A DNA stretch of 64,000 bases from contig NZ_FNPF01000003.1 in the NCBI RefSeq assembly GCF_900107235.1, forward strand, positions 248,001 through 312,000, read 5' to 3'. Numbering within the stretch: the first letter of the stretch is position 1; every line of letters starts with the position of its first letter. The notes under the pieces were generated by a model. It saw nothing but the letters and a program-made list of their open reading frames with translations, was not told where the DNA came from and made no database searches. A program made the translations under genes and the position numbers. The DNA is from Citreimonas salinaria (GTDB lineage Bacteria; Pseudomonadota; Alphaproteobacteria; Rhodobacterales; Rhodobacteraceae). Positions 47,917-58,770 of this stretch are shown here, piece after piece.

Positions 47917-48588
47917 CTACTGCCGCGCCCGACGCCAGCCGGCCGCGCGAGCCTCGGCTTCTGAGCAGAACCACCGCTCGCCCTCTGCCAGCGCGACACG
48001 CGTTCGGGAATACCAGCGCTGGCCCGGCGCGTGGAAAATGCGGTCACCGTCGCGGGCGATGTTGCCCTTGATCGCGCAGCCATCGGGCGCGGCGGCCGCG
48101 TTTCGTGACGCGCGGGCGCGCCGGCCGGCGGCCCGGAACTCGGCCGGGGCGGCGACCTCGGTCGCATGAAGGCCGCGATCGTTGATCGCGGCAGCCTTCT
48201 CTTCCAGATCGTAATCCATTGAATAGGCGCGGTATGCAAAGGCCAGGCCGTCGGCGACCATCGCGCGCCCCACGTCTTCGCCGCGGACGATGCACCGTGC
48301 TACCGCGCGGCCGTAGCGGTCGGTGTCGAGCACCGTGCAGTCGGCCCGCTGTCCGTCGTAGCGGTCCATCGCCACGCGCGTGACCCACAGGCCGCAATCC
48401 CACATCGGCGCGTCGTCGCCGCCGCAGCGCTGATCCCTTTCGGGCGCGTCTATGCCATGCAGACGCACGCGCGTATCGTCCACGTCGATCGTGTCGCCGT
48501 CGACCACCCGCACCACGCCCTCGATCGGGTCCGCGGCCACGGGCAGCGCGCCGACCATGAGCACCAACAGAGAACAAACTCTTAACAT
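47917..48588 (-). CDS. Secreted thermonuclease-like (SNase) protein, 223 aa
   Basis: Signal peptide (residues 1-19, ALPVAA) followed by an SNase fold: VVDGDTIDVDDTRVRLHGIDAPERDQRCG, then DRYGRAVARCIVRGEDVGRAMVADGLAFAY. The two Arg and the acidic residues expected at the active site are present (RLHGIDAPE, RYGR). A Cys-containing C-terminal segment (~175-223) has CAIKGNI and a W-rich end. The start has GGAGGG almost touching the ATG, an unusually short spacing that may weaken translation. 207 bases separate it from the FecR-type gene; a small hairpin CCGCGA-GAAT-TCGCGG lies at 47796-47811. Confidence 0.85.
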   Translation of the reverse strand: MLRVCSLLVLMVGALPVAADPIEGVVRVVDGDTIDVDDTRVRLHGIDAPERDQRCGGDDAPMWDCGLWVTRVAMDRYDGQRADCTVLDTDRYGRAVARCIVRGEDVGRAMVADGLAFAYRAYSMDYDLEEKAAAINDRGLHATEVAAPAEFRAAGRRARASRNAAAAPDGCAIKGNIARDGDRIFHAPGQRWYSRTRVALAEGERWFCSEAEARAAGWRRARQ

Positions 48589-48661
48589 CCCTCCAGAGAT
48601 GACTCTGGAGCGATTCGCTTCAAGACCAACGACCGAGAAACGTTAATATCCGGTTAACCAG

Positions 48662-50314
48662 TTACCGCTGCGAAGAGCGCCAATCGGGATTGATCCAGGG
48701 CTGCGCGTTCTTGGGCGGAAGCTGGCGGTCCAACACGTGGTCGGCGATCTTCTCGCCGACCATGATCGAGGGCGCGTTGAGGTTGCCGTTGGTGATGCGC
48801 GGAAAGATTGAGGCATCGGCCACGCGCAGCCCCTCCACCCCGATCACCCGGCCCTGCGGGTCGACCACGGCGTCGGGATCATCCGCGCGGCCCATCCGGC
48901 AGGTCCCGCAGGGATGGTAGGCGCTTTCGACGTGTTCGCGGATGAAGGCATCGAGCTCGTCGTCGCTTTGCACCGCGGCGCCCGGTTGAATCTCGTGCCC
49001 GCGATAGGGGGCGAAGGCCTCCTGTCCCAGGATCTCACGCGTCAGCCGGATGCAAGTGCGGAAGTCGGCCCAGTCCTGCGGGTCGGACATGTAGTTGAAC
49101 TGGATCCTGGGCGCCTCGGCCGGATCGGGCGACCGCAGCGTGACCTCACCGCGCGAGGCGGATCGCATCGGCCCCACATGGGCCTGGAAGCCGTGCCCCT
49201 CGGCCGCGACCTTGCCGTCGTAGCGCACGGCGATGGGCAGGAAGTGGAACTGGATGTCGGGATACTCGACCCCGGCTGCCGAGCGGACGAAGCCGGTGCT
49301 TTCGAACTGGTTCGAGGCGCCCGGCCCGCGGCGCGCGAGCAGCCATTGCAACCCGACCCATGCCTTGCCGAAGAGGTTCCAGTACTTCGACAGGCTGATC
49401 GGCTGGGTGGCCGCCTGCTGGATGTAAAGCTCGAGGTGGTCTTGGAGGTTCCGGCCGACGCCGGCGCGGTCCGCGACCGGCGCGACGCCGTGTTCGGCCA
49501 GGTGCGCCGCCGGCCCGATGCCCGACAGCATCAGAAGCTTGGGCGAGTTGATCGCGCCTGCCGACAGGATGACTTCGCGCCCCGCGCGCAGCGTCTCGGT
49601 GCGGCCGCGGCGGATGACCTCGACCCCGATGGCGCGGCCGTCCTCGAAGACCACGCGGCGCACGAGGCCGTTGACGATTCGCGCGCCGAGGCGCTTGGCG
49701 GGACGCAGATAGGCGCTGGCCGCCGACCAGCGGGCGCCCTTCCACACGGTCATGTCGAAGGGGCCGAAGCCTTCCTGCTGGTGGCCGTTGTAATCGGGTG
49801 TGACCGGGTAGCCGGCTTCGCGTCCCGCCTCGACGAAGGCCTTCACCAGCGGGTTGTCGCGCCGCCCGCGGGTAACGTGCAGCGGGCCGTCCTTGCCGCG
49901 CCAGGCGGGGTCCCCGCCATGGGGCCCGGGATGCCAGTGCTCCATCCGCTTGAAGTAGGGCAGCACGTCGGCATAGCCCCAGGCGTCGGCGCCTGTATCG
50001 CGCCAATGGTCGAAATCAAGCGCGTGGCCGCGCACGTAGACCATGCCGTTGATCGAGGACGAACCGCCCAGCACCTTGCCCCGCGGGCAGGCCAGTTCCC
50101 GCCCGCCCAGGTGCGGCTCGGGCTCGGTCCGGTAGCCCCAGTCGTAGCGCGGCATGTTCATCGGGTAGCTCAGCGCGCCGGGCATGTTGATGAACGGCCC
50201 CCAGTCGGACCCGCCGTGTTCCACGACGATGACCGAGCGCCCGGCTTCGGCGAGCCGGTAGGCCATTGCACAGCCGGCGCTGCCGGCCCCGACGACGATG
50301 TAATCCGCGTGCAT
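48662..50314 (-). CDS. betA: Choline dehydrogenase, 550 aa
   Basis: Membrane-associated FAD-dependent GMC oxidoreductase oxidising choline to betaine aldehyde. It has the dinucleotide-binding [17 protein letters not shown] at the N-terminus, GMC signatures [19 protein letters not shown] and [16 protein letters not shown], and the C-terminal HPCGTCRMG active-site region. Normal length. Last gene of the bet operon, 87 bases after betB. Confidence 0.95.
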   Translation of the reverse strand: MHADYIVVGAGSAGCAMAYRLAEAGRSVIVVEHGGSDWGPFINMPGALSYPMNMPRYDWGYRTEPEPHLGGRELACPRGKVLGGSSSINGMVYVRGHALDFDHWRDTGADAWGYADVLPYFKRMEHWHPGPHGGDPAWRGKDGPLHVTRGRRDNPLVKAFVEAGREAGYPVTPDYNGHQQEGFGPFDMTVWKGARWSAASAYLRPAKRLGARIVNGLVRRVVFEDGRAIGVEVIRRGRTETLRAGREVILSAGAINSPKLLMLSGIGPAAHLAEHGVAPVADRAGVGRNLQDHLELYIQQAATQPISLSKYWNLFGKAWVGLQWLLARRGPGASNQFESTGFVRSAAGVEYPDIQFHFLPIAVRYDGKVAAEGHGFQAHVGPMRSASRGEVTLRSPDPAEAPRIQFNYMSDPQDWADFRTCIRLTREILGQEAFAPYRGHEIQPGAAVQSDDELDAFIREHVESAYHPCGTCRMGRADDPDAVVDPQGRVIGVEGLRVADASIFPRITNGNLNAPSIMVGEKIADHVLDRQLPPKNAQPWINPDWRSSQR

Positions 50315-50401
50315 TGGCGGGATCTCCGATGTTTGAGTCCTGCGCCGGGGGCGGAAGCCTCGGGCGGGAATAGGTGAGTCAGATTGGACGGGCGAAGCGG
50401 C

Positions 50402-51859
50402 CTAGAACGGCGCCTCGACATCGCCCATGCGCACGAAGACCGACTTCAGCTGCGAGTAATGCTCGATCGCGGCCTTCGCGTTCTCGCGACCGACGCCGGA
50501 CAGCTTCGAGCCGCCGAAGGGCAATTCGACCGGCGCGTCGTTGTACGAGTTGACGTAGCAGGTGCCCGCCTTGACGCGGCCGATCACGCGGTGCGCGCGG
50601 GCAAGGTCGCGGGTGAAGACGCCGGCGGACAGGCCCATCTCGGTGTCGTTGGCGCGGGCGATCACCTCGTCCTCATCCTCGAAGTCGAGGACCGACAGGA
50701 CGGGGCCGAAGATCTCCTCGCGCGCGATGGTCATGTCGTCGGTGACGTCGGCGAAGACAGTGGGCTCGATGAAGAAGCCCGGGCCGTCGACGGCCTTGCC
50801 GCCTGCGACCAGCCGCGCGCCTTCGGCCTTCCCCTTCTCGATGTAACCCAGCACGATCTCGCGCTGGCGCTCGCTGACCATCGGGCCGAAGTTGGTGGCC
50901 TCGTCCAGCGGATCACCCATGACGACGCCCTTCAGCCGTTCGCTCAGCCGCGAGAGAAACTCCTCGCGGATCGACCGGTGCACGAAGACCCGCGTCCCGT
51001 TCGAGCAGACCTGACCCGTCGAATAGAAGTTGCCCATGATCGCCCCGCCCACCGCGTTGTCGAGATCGGCGTCGTCGAAGACGATCAGGGGCGACTTGCC
51101 GCCAAGCTCCATCGTGACGTTGCGGATGCCTTCGGCGGCGGCGGCGTACACCTTTCGCCCGGTGGCGACCGAGCCGGTCAGCGACACCTTGTCGACGCGG
51201 GGATCGGTGACCAGCGCGTGGCCCACGGCGCCCGCGCCCTGCACCACGTTGATCAGGCCGGCCGGCGCGCCGGCCTCGGTGAGGACCTCGGCGATGCGCA
51301 GCGACGACAGCGGCGTGGTCTCGGACGGCTTGAAGACCATCGCGTTGCCACAGGCCAGCGCGGGGGCGGATTTCCACGCGATGATCTGGCTTGGGTAGTT
51401 CCAGGCGCCGATGCCGACGCAGACGCCCAGCGGCTCGCGGATCGTGTAGCCCCAGTTCTCGCCCAGCTGCACATGCTCGCCAGTCAGCGTGCCGGCGAGG
51501 CCGCCGAAATACTCCAGCGCGTCGGCGGCGCTGGCGGCATCCGCCACCAGCGTTTCCTGCAGCGGCTTGCCGGTGTCCCAGGTTTCCAGCACCGACAGCG
51601 CATGGTTGCGGTCGCGGATGATGTCAGCGGCCCGGCGCAGCACGCGGCCGCGCTCGGCGCCGGTCATCGCGGCCCACTCGGCCTGTGCCCGGCGCGCGGC
51701 GTTCAGCGCGCGGTTGATGATGGCGGGCGTCGCCTCGTGCAGCGTGGCGATGGTCGCACCCGTCGCGGGGTGGATCACCGGCAGGGGCTGGCCTTCTGTA
51801 TCCTCGACGTACTGGCCGTCGATGAAATGGCTTGCGGGGGGCTGAAGATCGTAGCTCAT
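50402..51859 (-). CDS. betB: Betaine-aldehyde dehydrogenase, 485 aa
   Basis: NAD(P)+-dependent oxidation of betaine aldehyde to glycine betaine, the osmoprotectant. ALDH fold with [19 protein letters not shown], catalytic MELGGKSP (Glu) and GQVCSNGTR (Cys nucleophile), and the C-terminal [11 protein letters not shown]. Fifteen bases after betC. Expression should rise with choline through BetI. Confidence 0.95.
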   Translation of the reverse strand: MSYDLQPPASHFIDGQYVEDTEGQPLPVIHPATGATIATLHEATPAIINRALNAARRAQAEWAAMTGAERGRVLRRAADIIRDRNHALSVLETWDTGKPLQETLVADAASAADALEYFGGLAGTLTGEHVQLGENWGYTIREPLGVCVGIGAWNYPSQIIAWKSAPALACGNAMVFKPSETTPLSSLRIAEVLTEAGAPAGLINVVQGAGAVGHALVTDPRVDKVSLTGSVATGRKVYAAAAEGIRNVTMELGGKSPLIVFDDADLDNAVGGAIMGNFYSTGQVCSNGTRVFVHRSIREEFLSRLSERLKGVVMGDPLDEATNFGPMVSERQREIVLGYIEKGKAEGARLVAGGKAVDGPGFFIEPTVFADVTDDMTIAREEIFGPVLSVLDFEDEDEVIARANDTEMGLSAGVFTRDLARAHRVIGRVKAGTCYVNSYNDAPVELPFGGSKLSGVGRENAKAAIEHYSQLKSVFVRMGDVEAPF

Positions 51860-51874
51860 CGGGGGCCTTTCGTA

Positions 51875-53383
51875 TCAGTCGCGCGGATAGCGCTGGTCGT
51901 GCTCGAGCACGTTGAGATCCATGTGGTTGCGCATGTAGCGGTCGGACGCGTCGCGCAGCGGCTGGAAGTCCCACGGGTAATAGCCGCCCTGCCGCAGCGC
52001 CTCGTAGACCACGTGACGGCGCGCCTGGCTTTGCCGCACGTCCGCGTCAAAGCGGTCGAGATCCCAGCGCTCGGCCGCCAGCGCGCGAAACGCGTCGAGC
52101 GTCTCGGCGTGGGCGTGGTCTTCGGCGAGGTTCGTCAGCTCGTGCGGGTCGGCGTCGAGGTCGAACAGCTGCTCGGGATCGGGCTGGCAGGCGGTGTATT
52201 TCCATTGCCCGTGGCGCAGGCAGACCATCGGCGCGATGGAGCCTTCGGCAGCGTATTCCATCGCCACCGGCGTCTCGCGCGCGCCGCCGTCGATCAGCGG
52301 CAGCAGGCTTTCGCCGGCGGTCCAGGGGGCGACCTCGTCCATCGACACGCCCGCCAGTGCGCCCAGCGTCGGCGTCACGTCGATGGTCGAGACCGGGTCG
52401 GTCACGGTGCGCCCGCCCTGCCCCGGCAGCGCGATCATCAGCGGCACGCGGGACGACCCCTCGAAGAAGCTCATCTTGAACCACAGGCCGCGCTCGCCCA
52501 GCATGTCGCCGTGGTCGCTGACGAAGACGACGACCGTGTCGTCGGCCATCCGCATGTCCTGAAGCGTCTGCAGCAGCGTGCCGATCTTGTCGTCGAGATA
52601 GCTGATATTGGCGAAGTAGGCGCGGCGCGCGCGGGCGATGTGGTCTTCGGTGATGGCGTAGCTGCGCCAGTCGTTCGCGTCGAACAGCCGCTGCGAATGG
52701 GGATCGTGATCGGTGTAATCCATCGCCGGCACGGTCGGCAGGAGGTGTTCGCAATCCTCGTAGAGGTCCCAGAACCGCTTGCGCGCCACGTAGGGGTCGT
52801 GCGGGTGGGTGAAGCTGACGGTCAGGCACCACGGCCGCTTGTCGTGCCCACGCGCAAGGTCGTACAGCTTCTGCTGCGCCTGGTGGGCGACGTCGTCGTC
52901 GTATTCCAACTGGTTGGTGATCTCGGCTACGCCCGCGCCGGTGACCGAGCCCATGTTGTGGTACCACCAGTCGATCCGCTCGCCCGGCTTTCGGTAATCG
53001 GGCGTCCAGCCGAAATCGGCGGGATAGATGTCGGTGGTCAGGCGCTGCTCGAACCCGTGCAGCTGGTCGGGGCCGACGAAGTGCATCTTTCCCGACAGGC
53101 AGGTCTGCCAGCCCGCCCGGCGCAGGTGGTGTGCGTAGGTCGGGATGTCGGACGCGAATTCGGCGGCGTTGTCGTAGACGCGGGTCATGCTGGGAAGCTG
53201 GCCGGACATGAAGCTGGCCCGCGCCGGCGCGCAGAGCGGCGAGGCCGTATAGGCGTTGGCGAAGCGGGTCGAGCGTTCCGCCAGCGCCTTCAGTTGCGGC
53301 GCGTGCAGCCAGTCGGCCGGCCCGTCCGGAAACAGCGTGCCGTTCAACTGGTCGACCATGACGATCAGGATGTTCGAACTCAT
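51875..53383 (-). CDS. betC: Choline-sulfatase, 502 aa
   Basis: Hydrolyses choline-O-sulfate to choline and sulfate, feeding BetA. Type I sulfatase: formylglycine precursor Cys51 in LCAPARASFMSGQ (C-x-P-x-R), N-terminal metal Asp in VMVDQLNG, FVSDHGDMLGE, and the choline-sulfatase-type C-terminus (YYPWDFQPL). No signal peptide, so cytoplasmic. The ATG at 53383 overlaps the betI stop (ATGA). Choline-O-sulfate is a marine algal and fungal osmolyte. Confidence 0.94.
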   Translation of the reverse strand: MSSNILIVMVDQLNGTLFPDGPADWLHAPQLKALAERSTRFANAYTASPLCAPARASFMSGQLPSMTRVYDNAAEFASDIPTYAHHLRRAGWQTCLSGKMHFVGPDQLHGFEQRLTTDIYPADFGWTPDYRKPGERIDWWYHNMGSVTGAGVAEITNQLEYDDDVAHQAQQKLYDLARGHDKRPWCLTVSFTHPHDPYVARKRFWDLYEDCEHLLPTVPAMDYTDHDPHSQRLFDANDWRSYAITEDHIARARRAYFANISYLDDKIGTLLQTLQDMRMADDTVVVFVSDHGDMLGERGLWFKMSFFEGSSRVPLMIALPGQGGRTVTDPVSTIDVTPTLGALAGVSMDEVAPWTAGESLLPLIDGGARETPVAMEYAAEGSIAPMVCLRHGQWKYTACQPDPEQLFDLDADPHELTNLAEDHAHAETLDAFRALAAERWDLDRFDADVRQSQARRHVVYEALRQGGYYPWDFQPLRDASDRYMRNHMDLNVLEHDQRYPRD

Positions 53384-53949
53384 CGCGTCTCTCCCATCAG
53401 CGCGTAGGCGGTCGTGATGACGTGACATGCGGCGCCCTCGACGCCCTGGCTCGACAGCGCGGCGCGCAGGTAGACGCCGTCGATCAGCGCGGCCAGCGTC
53501 TCGGCCACCGTCTCGGGGTCGGCACAGCGACCGCGCAACGCTTGCACCAGGTTCGAGCGCAGCCGCGCCTGGTAGACCCGCAGCAGCCGGGCCGCCTGCG
53601 CATCGCTGTTGGCCAGCCCGTAGAAGGTCAGCCACGCCGACACGGTGGTCGGCGCAAAGCAGCTTGGCGCGAAATTTGCCGCGACGATCGCCTCGAGCCG
53701 CCGACCCGGCGCGGCCGAGGCCAGCGCGGTGCGCACCTCGGCGCCGTAATCGCTCAGGATCTGGCGCATGGCAGCCAAGAAGATCTGCGCCTTGCCGCCG
53801 AAGTAATGATGCGCCAGCGCCGTCGACATGCCGGCGCGGCGCGCGATCTGGCCCACGGTCACGTCGAGCGAGCCGCGTTCGCCGATTTCCTCGACCGTCG
53901 CGGCGACCAGCGCTGCACGGCGCAGTTGTTCCTGTCCAAGCTTTGGCAT
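53380..53949 (-). CDS. betI: TetR-family repressor of the bet genes, 189 aa
   Basis: Choline-responsive repressor. MPKLGQEQLRRAALVAATVEEI is the characteristic BetI start, followed by the TetR HTH (VGQIARRAGMSTALAHHYFGGK). The ATG at 53949 gives the family length; the longer reading from 53988 runs through the operator and was rejected. The operator palindrome lies 16 bases upstream, so BetI controls its own operon. Confidence 0.93.
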   Translation of the reverse strand: MPKLGQEQLRRAALVAATVEEIGERGSLDVTVGQIARRAGMSTALAHHYFGGKAQIFLAAMRQILSDYGAEVRTALASAAPGRRLEAIVAANFAPSCFAPTTVSAWLTFYGLANSDAQAARLLRVYQARLRSNLVQALRGRCADPETVAETLAALIDGVYLRAALSSQGVEGAACHVITTAYALMGETR

Positions 53950-53964
53950 GCGGGCTGCTTGCCA

Positions 53965-53992
53965 GATATTGATTGACCAGTCAATCAATATC
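53965..53992. promoter_or_regulatory. BetI operator palindrome
   Basis: Two perfect 13-base arms, GATATTGATTGAC and GTCAATCAATATC, separated by two bases. The core TTGATTGA/TCAATCAA resembles known BetI boxes. It is placed just upstream of the betI ATG, where it would cover the promoter of betICBA. Confidence 0.85.
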
Positions 53993-54024
53993 CAGGGCAG
54001 TCCTTCCCGGCATCTTGTGGGGCC

Positions 54025-54924
54025 TCAGCCCTTGGTCTCGTTCACAAGCGGGGTCACGCGCCGCTTCAGCACGTGCTCGCGCCACGTGATGAAGACCACC
54101 GCGCCCATGATAAGCCCGCCGCCCGCAATCACCCACGGGTCGACCGGCTCGGCGAAGAACAGCGCGCCGATCAGCACCGACCAGACCAGCTGCAGGAACG
54201 TCACCGGTTGCGTCACCGTCACCGGCGCGGCGGCGAAGGCCAGCGTCATGGTGAAGTGCCCCGCGGTGGCGAAGGTCGCGACGGCGCAGAGCACCAGAAG
54301 CTCCCACCCGGTGGGCCAGACCCAGACCGCCAGCGCCAGCGGCGCCAGCCCGATGGTCACGGTGATCGAAAGCATCCCTACCACGACGGCGGCGCTGACC
54401 TCGCCTGACAGGATCTTGGCCGTCAGGTAGGACACGCCGAACAGAAGCGCGGTGCCCAGCATGGCGATATGGCCGGGGTCGAGTTCGCGGAAACCCGGGC
54501 GCAGGATCAGCACCGCGCCCACCAGCGCCGCGATGATCGCCATGATGCGCCGCATCGCCAGCGTCTCGCCCAGGAAGAAAACCGCGAGGATCGTGACGTA
54601 GACCGGGTTGAGGTAGTTCATCGCCGTGACCTCGGCGATGGGGATGCGGGTCATGGCGTAGAACCACAGCACCACGCCCACCGTGTGCGCCGCGCCCCGA
54701 AGCGTGAACAGCCCCCACTGGCGGCGTGTCAGCCTGACGGCGCGCAGGGCGGGCATCATCGGGATCAGGAACACCAGGCCGATCAGGTAGCGCAGGAAGG
54801 CCGATTCAGACGACGGGATGCGGCTGCCCAGAAGCTTCACCAGTGCCGTGACCATGACGAAGCACAGCCCCGTCACCACCATCCAGAAGACCCCTGCCCC
54901 GGGCCGCTGCGCCGCATTTTCCAT
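54025..54924 (-). CDS. DMT-superfamily (EamA) permease, 299 aa
   Basis: Ten-helix drug/metabolite transporter with two EamA repeats. The first starts FWMVVTGLCFVMVTALVKLLG with VLWFYAMTRIPIAEVTAMNYLNPVYVTILA; the second contains FAAAPVTVTQPVTFLQLVWSVLIGALFFAEP. Substrate unknown. ATG at 54924 with AAGGG nine bases upstream; the extra N-terminal reading to 55068 is not membrane-like and was rejected. It ends 31 bases before the bet operator and may be unrelated to betaine metabolism. Confidence 0.88.
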   Translation of the reverse strand: MENAAQRPGAGVFWMVVTGLCFVMVTALVKLLGSRIPSSESAFLRYLIGLVFLIPMMPALRAVRLTRRQWGLFTLRGAAHTVGVVLWFYAMTRIPIAEVTAMNYLNPVYVTILAVFFLGETLAMRRIMAIIAALVGAVLILRPGFRELDPGHIAMLGTALLFGVSYLTAKILSGEVSAAVVVGMLSITVTIGLAPLALAVWVWPTGWELLVLCAVATFATAGHFTMTLAFAAAPVTVTQPVTFLQLVWSVLIGALFFAEPVDPWVIAGGGLIMGAVVFITWREHVLKRRVTPLVNETKG

Positions 54925-55200
54925 GGGCTCAACCCTTGGCGCAACCGCCCGCCGGGGGCAAGGCCCGGCTCCCTCGGGAAGCAGTGCAGCAGCCCCTACC
55001 ACAGAGCGAAGCATTCTGCACACCAATGGCGATAATCGGCGAGAAGCCGAGCGCGCGGCTCGATTCAAATGCGTTCACTGCGTCGATAAATAGGCGCGGG
55101 CGTTTGTGCATGGCGACCAGATCGATCCTTGTCGGAAATAGCTGTCGACAGGTAAAATGGCCAGTGCTACCCCTTTGCATTGAAATCTCGGGGTCTGCGC

Positions 55201-56037
55201 ATGTTTCTATCGGATCGTTTCGTTTACGTAGATCTACAGAAGACCGGCACAGAGGCTGTTTTTCAATGGCTTAAAGATCTGAACTTCGCGCGGCGGCGTC
55301 TCGACAAACACGGCAAACCGCCACCGGACGTCATTGATGGCCCGCTGGTGAAATTCGCGACCGTCCGCGACCCGTGGGAGTATTACATTTCCCTATGGGC
55401 ATACGGTGTCGACGACGGCCGGCGATCTGGACCATACAAATCTCTGACAACCTTTCGCCCACACAAGGGGCGGTCCTTGCGCCTGGCGGGATATCGCGGG
55501 GCTCTGTCCTTTCTACCCGCGTTGACGGTCTCCCTCCGGGAAAATCGTGCGGCTAACAGGCGTCTGTACTCAGATGCGAACGATCCCGCTCTGTTCAGGG
55601 CGTGGATGCGTAAGGTCATGCATCCACGCTACGCAGCGTTGCTGTCCGGAGCATACTACGCATCCGGCCTGCACCGCTACGCGGGCTTCTACACATATCG
55701 CTACTGCAACCTGTATTGCCGCGACGAGAGAACCCTGCATTCCGGGCGCCTGCGCGACCTCGCTTCGCTGCGCGCATTCGAGGAGGCAAACTGCTATATC
55801 GACGACTTCATCCAGACCGCAAGACTGACAGCAGATTTCGTCGCCCTGATCGAACGGCACGGATGGGCCGACGAAGAAACGGCTCGCGCGGCGATCGGCG
55901 AGAAAGATCGCGTCAACACATCGCGCAAGGGTCTGACCAAGGCCGAGCATTTCTACGACGCAGAGACAGCCGACCTGGTAGCCGAGCGCGAAAGATTATT
56001 GATCGACCGCTTCGGTTACAGACGTCCTGACGTCTAG
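55201..56037 (+). CDS. Sulfotransferase-family-like protein, 278 aa
   Basis: Likely PAPS-dependent sulfotransferase or a related surface-glycan modifying enzyme. YVDLQKTGTEAVFQWL near the N-terminus matches the 5'-phosphosulfate loop (K-T-G-T), and VRDPWEYYISLWAYG the 3'-phosphate motif (R-D-P...S). No signal peptide. The gene and ~200 bases upstream are visibly lower in GC than all neighbours, with less biased third positions, suggesting recent acquisition. The ATG at 55201 gives MFLSDRFVYVDLQKTG; an upstream TTG at 55180 is possible. No glycan biosynthesis genes are adjacent. Confidence 0.72.
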   Translation: MFLSDRFVYVDLQKTGTEAVFQWLKDLNFARRRLDKHGKPPPDVIDGPLVKFATVRDPWEYYISLWAYGVDDGRRSGPYKSLTTFRPHKGRSLRLAGYRGALSFLPALTVSLRENRAANRRLYSDANDPALFRAWMRKVMHPRYAALLSGAYYASGLHRYAGFYTYRYCNLYCRDERTLHSGRLRDLASLRAFEEANCYIDDFIQTARLTADFVALIERHGWADEETARAAIGEKDRVNTSRKGLTKAEHFYDAETADLVAERERLLIDRFGYRRPDV

Positions 56038-56081
56038 GTAGACCACTGGACCTGGCGTGCAGCTTGCTTCACTGGCGGGAT

Positions 56082-56834
56082 CTAGCCAGCGTGATCCAGC
56101 GCCGCCATCACCTCGTCAGAAGCCTCGAAGTTCGTGGTCACGCGCTGCACATCGTCGTCGTCTTCCAGCGCGTCGACCAGCTTCATCAGGCTCTGCATCG
56201 AGTCGAAGTCAAGCTCGGTCGTCGTCGAGGGCTTCCAGATCAGCTTGGTCGACTGGCTTTCACCAAGCTCGGCCTCGAGCGCGGTCGCGACCTCGTTCAG
56301 GTCGGTGTCGGCGCAATAGACGATGTGACCCTCCTCACCGCTCTCCACGTCCTCGGCACCGGCTTCAATGGCGGCCATCATCACCGTGTCGGCGTCACCG
56401 GCCGAGGCGGGATAGACGATCTCGCCCTTGCGCTCGAACATGAAGGCGACCGCGCCGGTCTCGGCCAAGTTGCCGCCATTCTTGCTGAAGGTGGACCGGA
56501 CGTTCGATGCAGTCCGGTTGCGGTTGTCGGTCATCGCCTCGACGATGATCGCCACGCCGTTGGGGCCGTAGCCTTCGTAGCGGATTTCCTCGTAGTCCTC
56601 GCCCTCGCCGCCCGAGGCCTTCTTGATGGCGCGCTCGATGTTGTCCTTGGGCATGGACTGGGCCTTGGCCTCCTTGATGGCGAGGCGCAGGCGCGGGTTC
56701 TTGTCGGGGTCGGGGTCGCCCATCTTGGCGGCGACGGTGATCTCTTTCGAGAACTTCGAAAACAGCTTGGCGCGCACCGCGTCCTGACGGCCCTTGCGGT
56801 GCTGGATGTTTGCCCATTTGGAATGGCCGGCCAT
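56082..56834 (-). CDS. YebC/PmpR-family DNA-binding/translation factor, 250 aa
   Basis: Starts [19 protein letters not shown], the family hallmark, and has [21 protein letters not shown] and [19 protein letters not shown]. Full length. YebC proteins were annotated as transcriptional regulators; more recent work on the family assigns them to relief of ribosome stalling at proline stretches. No ruvC is next to it in this window. Confidence 0.95.
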   Translation of the reverse strand: MAGHSKWANIQHRKGRQDAVRAKLFSKFSKEITVAAKMGDPDPDKNPRLRLAIKEAKAQSMPKDNIERAIKKASGGEGEDYEEIRYEGYGPNGVAIIVEAMTDNRNRTASNVRSTFSKNGGNLAETGAVAFMFERKGEIVYPASAGDADTVMMAAIEAGAEDVESGEEGHIVYCADTDLNEVATALEAELGESQSTKLIWKPSTTTELDFDSMQSLMKLVDALEDDDDVQRVTTNFEASDEVMAALDHAG

Positions 56835-56991
56835 TGGCGGTGCCTCATGCGGATGTCTGGAACTGCGCCCTCTTATCGCATCGCCGCCATCCTTGCCAAG
56901 TCCGCCCGCGCCACGCGCCGAAGACGGCTTCCTCGCGTCGTTCCGGCAGGAATCTCGTGGGCGTCGGCGCGGGGGCAGAGCCCCAGACAGC

Positions 56992-58770
56992 CTACAAGGG
57001 GAAGAACACCGGGATCAGCAACGCGGCCAGCACGCCCATGCTGAGGTTCAGTGGCAGCCCGACCTTGATGAAGTCCGAGAACCGGTAGCCGCCCGGGCCA
57101 TAGACCAGCGTGTTGGTCTGGTAGCCGATCGGCGTGGCGAAGGCGCAGCTTGCGGCGATCATCACCGCCACCACCAGCGGGCGCGGATCGACCCCCACCG
57201 CCTCGGCAAGGCCGATGGCGATCGGGGTGACGACCACCGCCACCGCGTTGTTGGTCACCGCCTCGGTCAGCAGCGAGGTCATCAGGTAGACCGCCCAGAT
57301 CAGCATGGCACCGGGCAGCAGCGCCAGCCAAGGCGCCAGCGCGTCGACGATCAGCGCCACGGCGCCCGATTCTTCCAGTGCAGCCCCCACGGCCAGCATC
57401 GCGAAGATGAGCGCCAGCAGCCGGCCCTCGACGAACGAGAACGCTTCGTCCGCGTCGATGCAGCGCGCCAGCAGCACGACCGCCACCGCGACGACCGCCA
57501 GCGCCAGGATGGGCGCCACGCCCAGCGCCGACAACACGACGATGCCCGCTAGCGCGCCGATCGCGATCGGCGCATGACTTCTGCGGAACGCGCGCGCAGA
57601 CGGTTTCGACACGTCGACGAGTTGCATGTCGTCGGCCAGACGGCGGATATCCTCGGCGTTACCCTCCAGCAGCAGCGTATCGCCCACGCGCACCACGAGT
57701 TCATCGATCTGGCGACCGATATTCTGGTTCCGCCGGTGGACCGCCAGCGGGTAGACGCCGTAGCGGCGGCGCAAGCGTAGCGCACCCATGCTGCGTCCGA
57801 CCATCTTGCAGCCCGGCGTGATCAGCACCTCGACCGTCGTCGTTTCCTTGGCCGAGACCTGGTCGACGCGCTTGAGCTCCTTGTTGCGCTGCAACGACAG
57901 CAGCTCGGTCATCTGCGTGCGCAGAACCACCCGGTCGCCGACCTGCAGCACCACGCCCTCGAGATTGCGGCGCAGCGATTCGTCGCCGCGGATGACGTCG
58001 ACCAGCCGCACGCCCTCGCGCTTGAACAGCTGCACGCCCAGGACTTCGCGACCGATCAGGTTGCTGTCGGGGGGGATCACCGCCTCGGTGAAGAACTTCA
58101 TGCGCGAGCGGTCGGACAGCATCGTCGCCATGCTGTCGCGCTCGGGCAGCAGGAAGCGGCCGACGAACGCAAGATAGAGCAGCCCCCACAGCACGAGGAT
58201 CGCGGCCACCGGCGTCACCTCGAAGATCGAGAACGGCGCCAGCCCGTGTGCGCGCGCCACGCCGTCCACCAGCAGGTTGGTGGAAGTCCCGATCAGCGTC
58301 AGCGTGCCGCCCATGATCGACGCGTAGGACAGCGGGATCAGCAGCTTGGATGGCGCGATGCGCAGCGATTTCGACATCTGCACGAAGACCGGCAGCATCA
58401 CCACCACCACCGGCGTGTTGTTCATGAAGGCCGAGCCGGCCACCACGCAGGCCAGCACGCCGACGATCGCCACGCGCGGGCGCTCGGTCACCCGTCCCTG
58501 CGCATAGGTGGTCAGCCGGTCCAGCGCCCCGGTTCGCACCAGCGCGCCCATCACCAGGAACAACGTCGCGATCGTCCATGGCGCCGGGTTCGCAAGCACG
58601 GCCAGTCCCGCATCGTAAGACAGCGAGCCGAGAAGCAGGAGCACCGCGACGCCGCCGATGGCGACCACCTCGACCGGATAGACCTCGCGCACGAAAAGCA
58701 CGAACATCGCGGCGACGATCGCAAGCGTCGCAACCGCCTGCCCCGTCTGGCCCAGCGTGATCAATTCCAT
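56992..58770 (-). CDS. SLC13-type permease with two TrkA-C (RCK-C) domains, 592 aa
   Basis: Divalent-anion/Na+ symporter superfamily with ~11 hydrophobic segments split by a cytosolic part. The first half has [17 protein letters not shown] and [23 protein letters not shown]; the second has [16 protein letters not shown]. Between them, about residues 205-390, two TrkA-C domains ([13 protein letters not shown], then [17 protein letters not shown]) would bind a regulatory ligand. Sulfate, a dicarboxylate or silicate are family options. ATG at 58770; an ATG at 58806 has no better ribosome site. Confidence 0.88.
   Translation of the reverse strand: MELITLGQTGQAVATLAIVAAMFVLFVREVYPVEVVAIGGVAVLLLLGSLSYDAGLAVLANPAPWTIATLFLVMGALVRTGALDRLTTYAQGRVTERPRVAIVGVLACVVAGSAFMNNTPVVVVMLPVFVQMSKSLRIAPSKLLIPLSYASIMGGTLTLIGTSTNLLVDGVARAHGLAPFSIFEVTPVAAILVLWGLLYLAFVGRFLLPERDSMATMLSDRSRMKFFTEAVIPPDSNLIGREVLGVQLFKREGVRLVDVIRGDESLRRNLEGVVLQVGDRVVLRTQMTELLSLQRNKELKRVDQVSAKETTTVEVLITPGCKMVGRSMGALRLRRRYGVYPLAVHRRNQNIGRQIDELVVRVGDTLLLEGNAEDIRRLADDMQLVDVSKPSARAFRRSHAPIAIGALAGIVVLSALGVAPILALAVVAVAVVLLARCIDADEAFSFVEGRLLALIFAMLAVGAALEESGAVALIVDALAPWLALLPGAMLIWAVYLMTSLLTEAVTNNAVAVVVTPIAIGLAEAVGVDPRPLVVAVMIAASCAFATPIGYQTNTLVYGPGGYRFSDFIKVGLPLNLSMGVLAALLIPVFFPL

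Noticed and set aside
50384-53407. 1007-codon plus-strand open frame
   Set aside because: Exactly opposite betB and betC, which are unmistakable; shadow frame from high GC third positions.
55142-55151. Palindrome CTGTCGACAG upstream of the sulfotransferase-like gene
   Set aside because: Ten bases only, no repeat copy and no promoter elements around it.
54940-56060. Possible IS element or prophage around the low-GC gene
   Set aside because: No transposase, integrase, terminal inverted repeats or target duplication could be seen.
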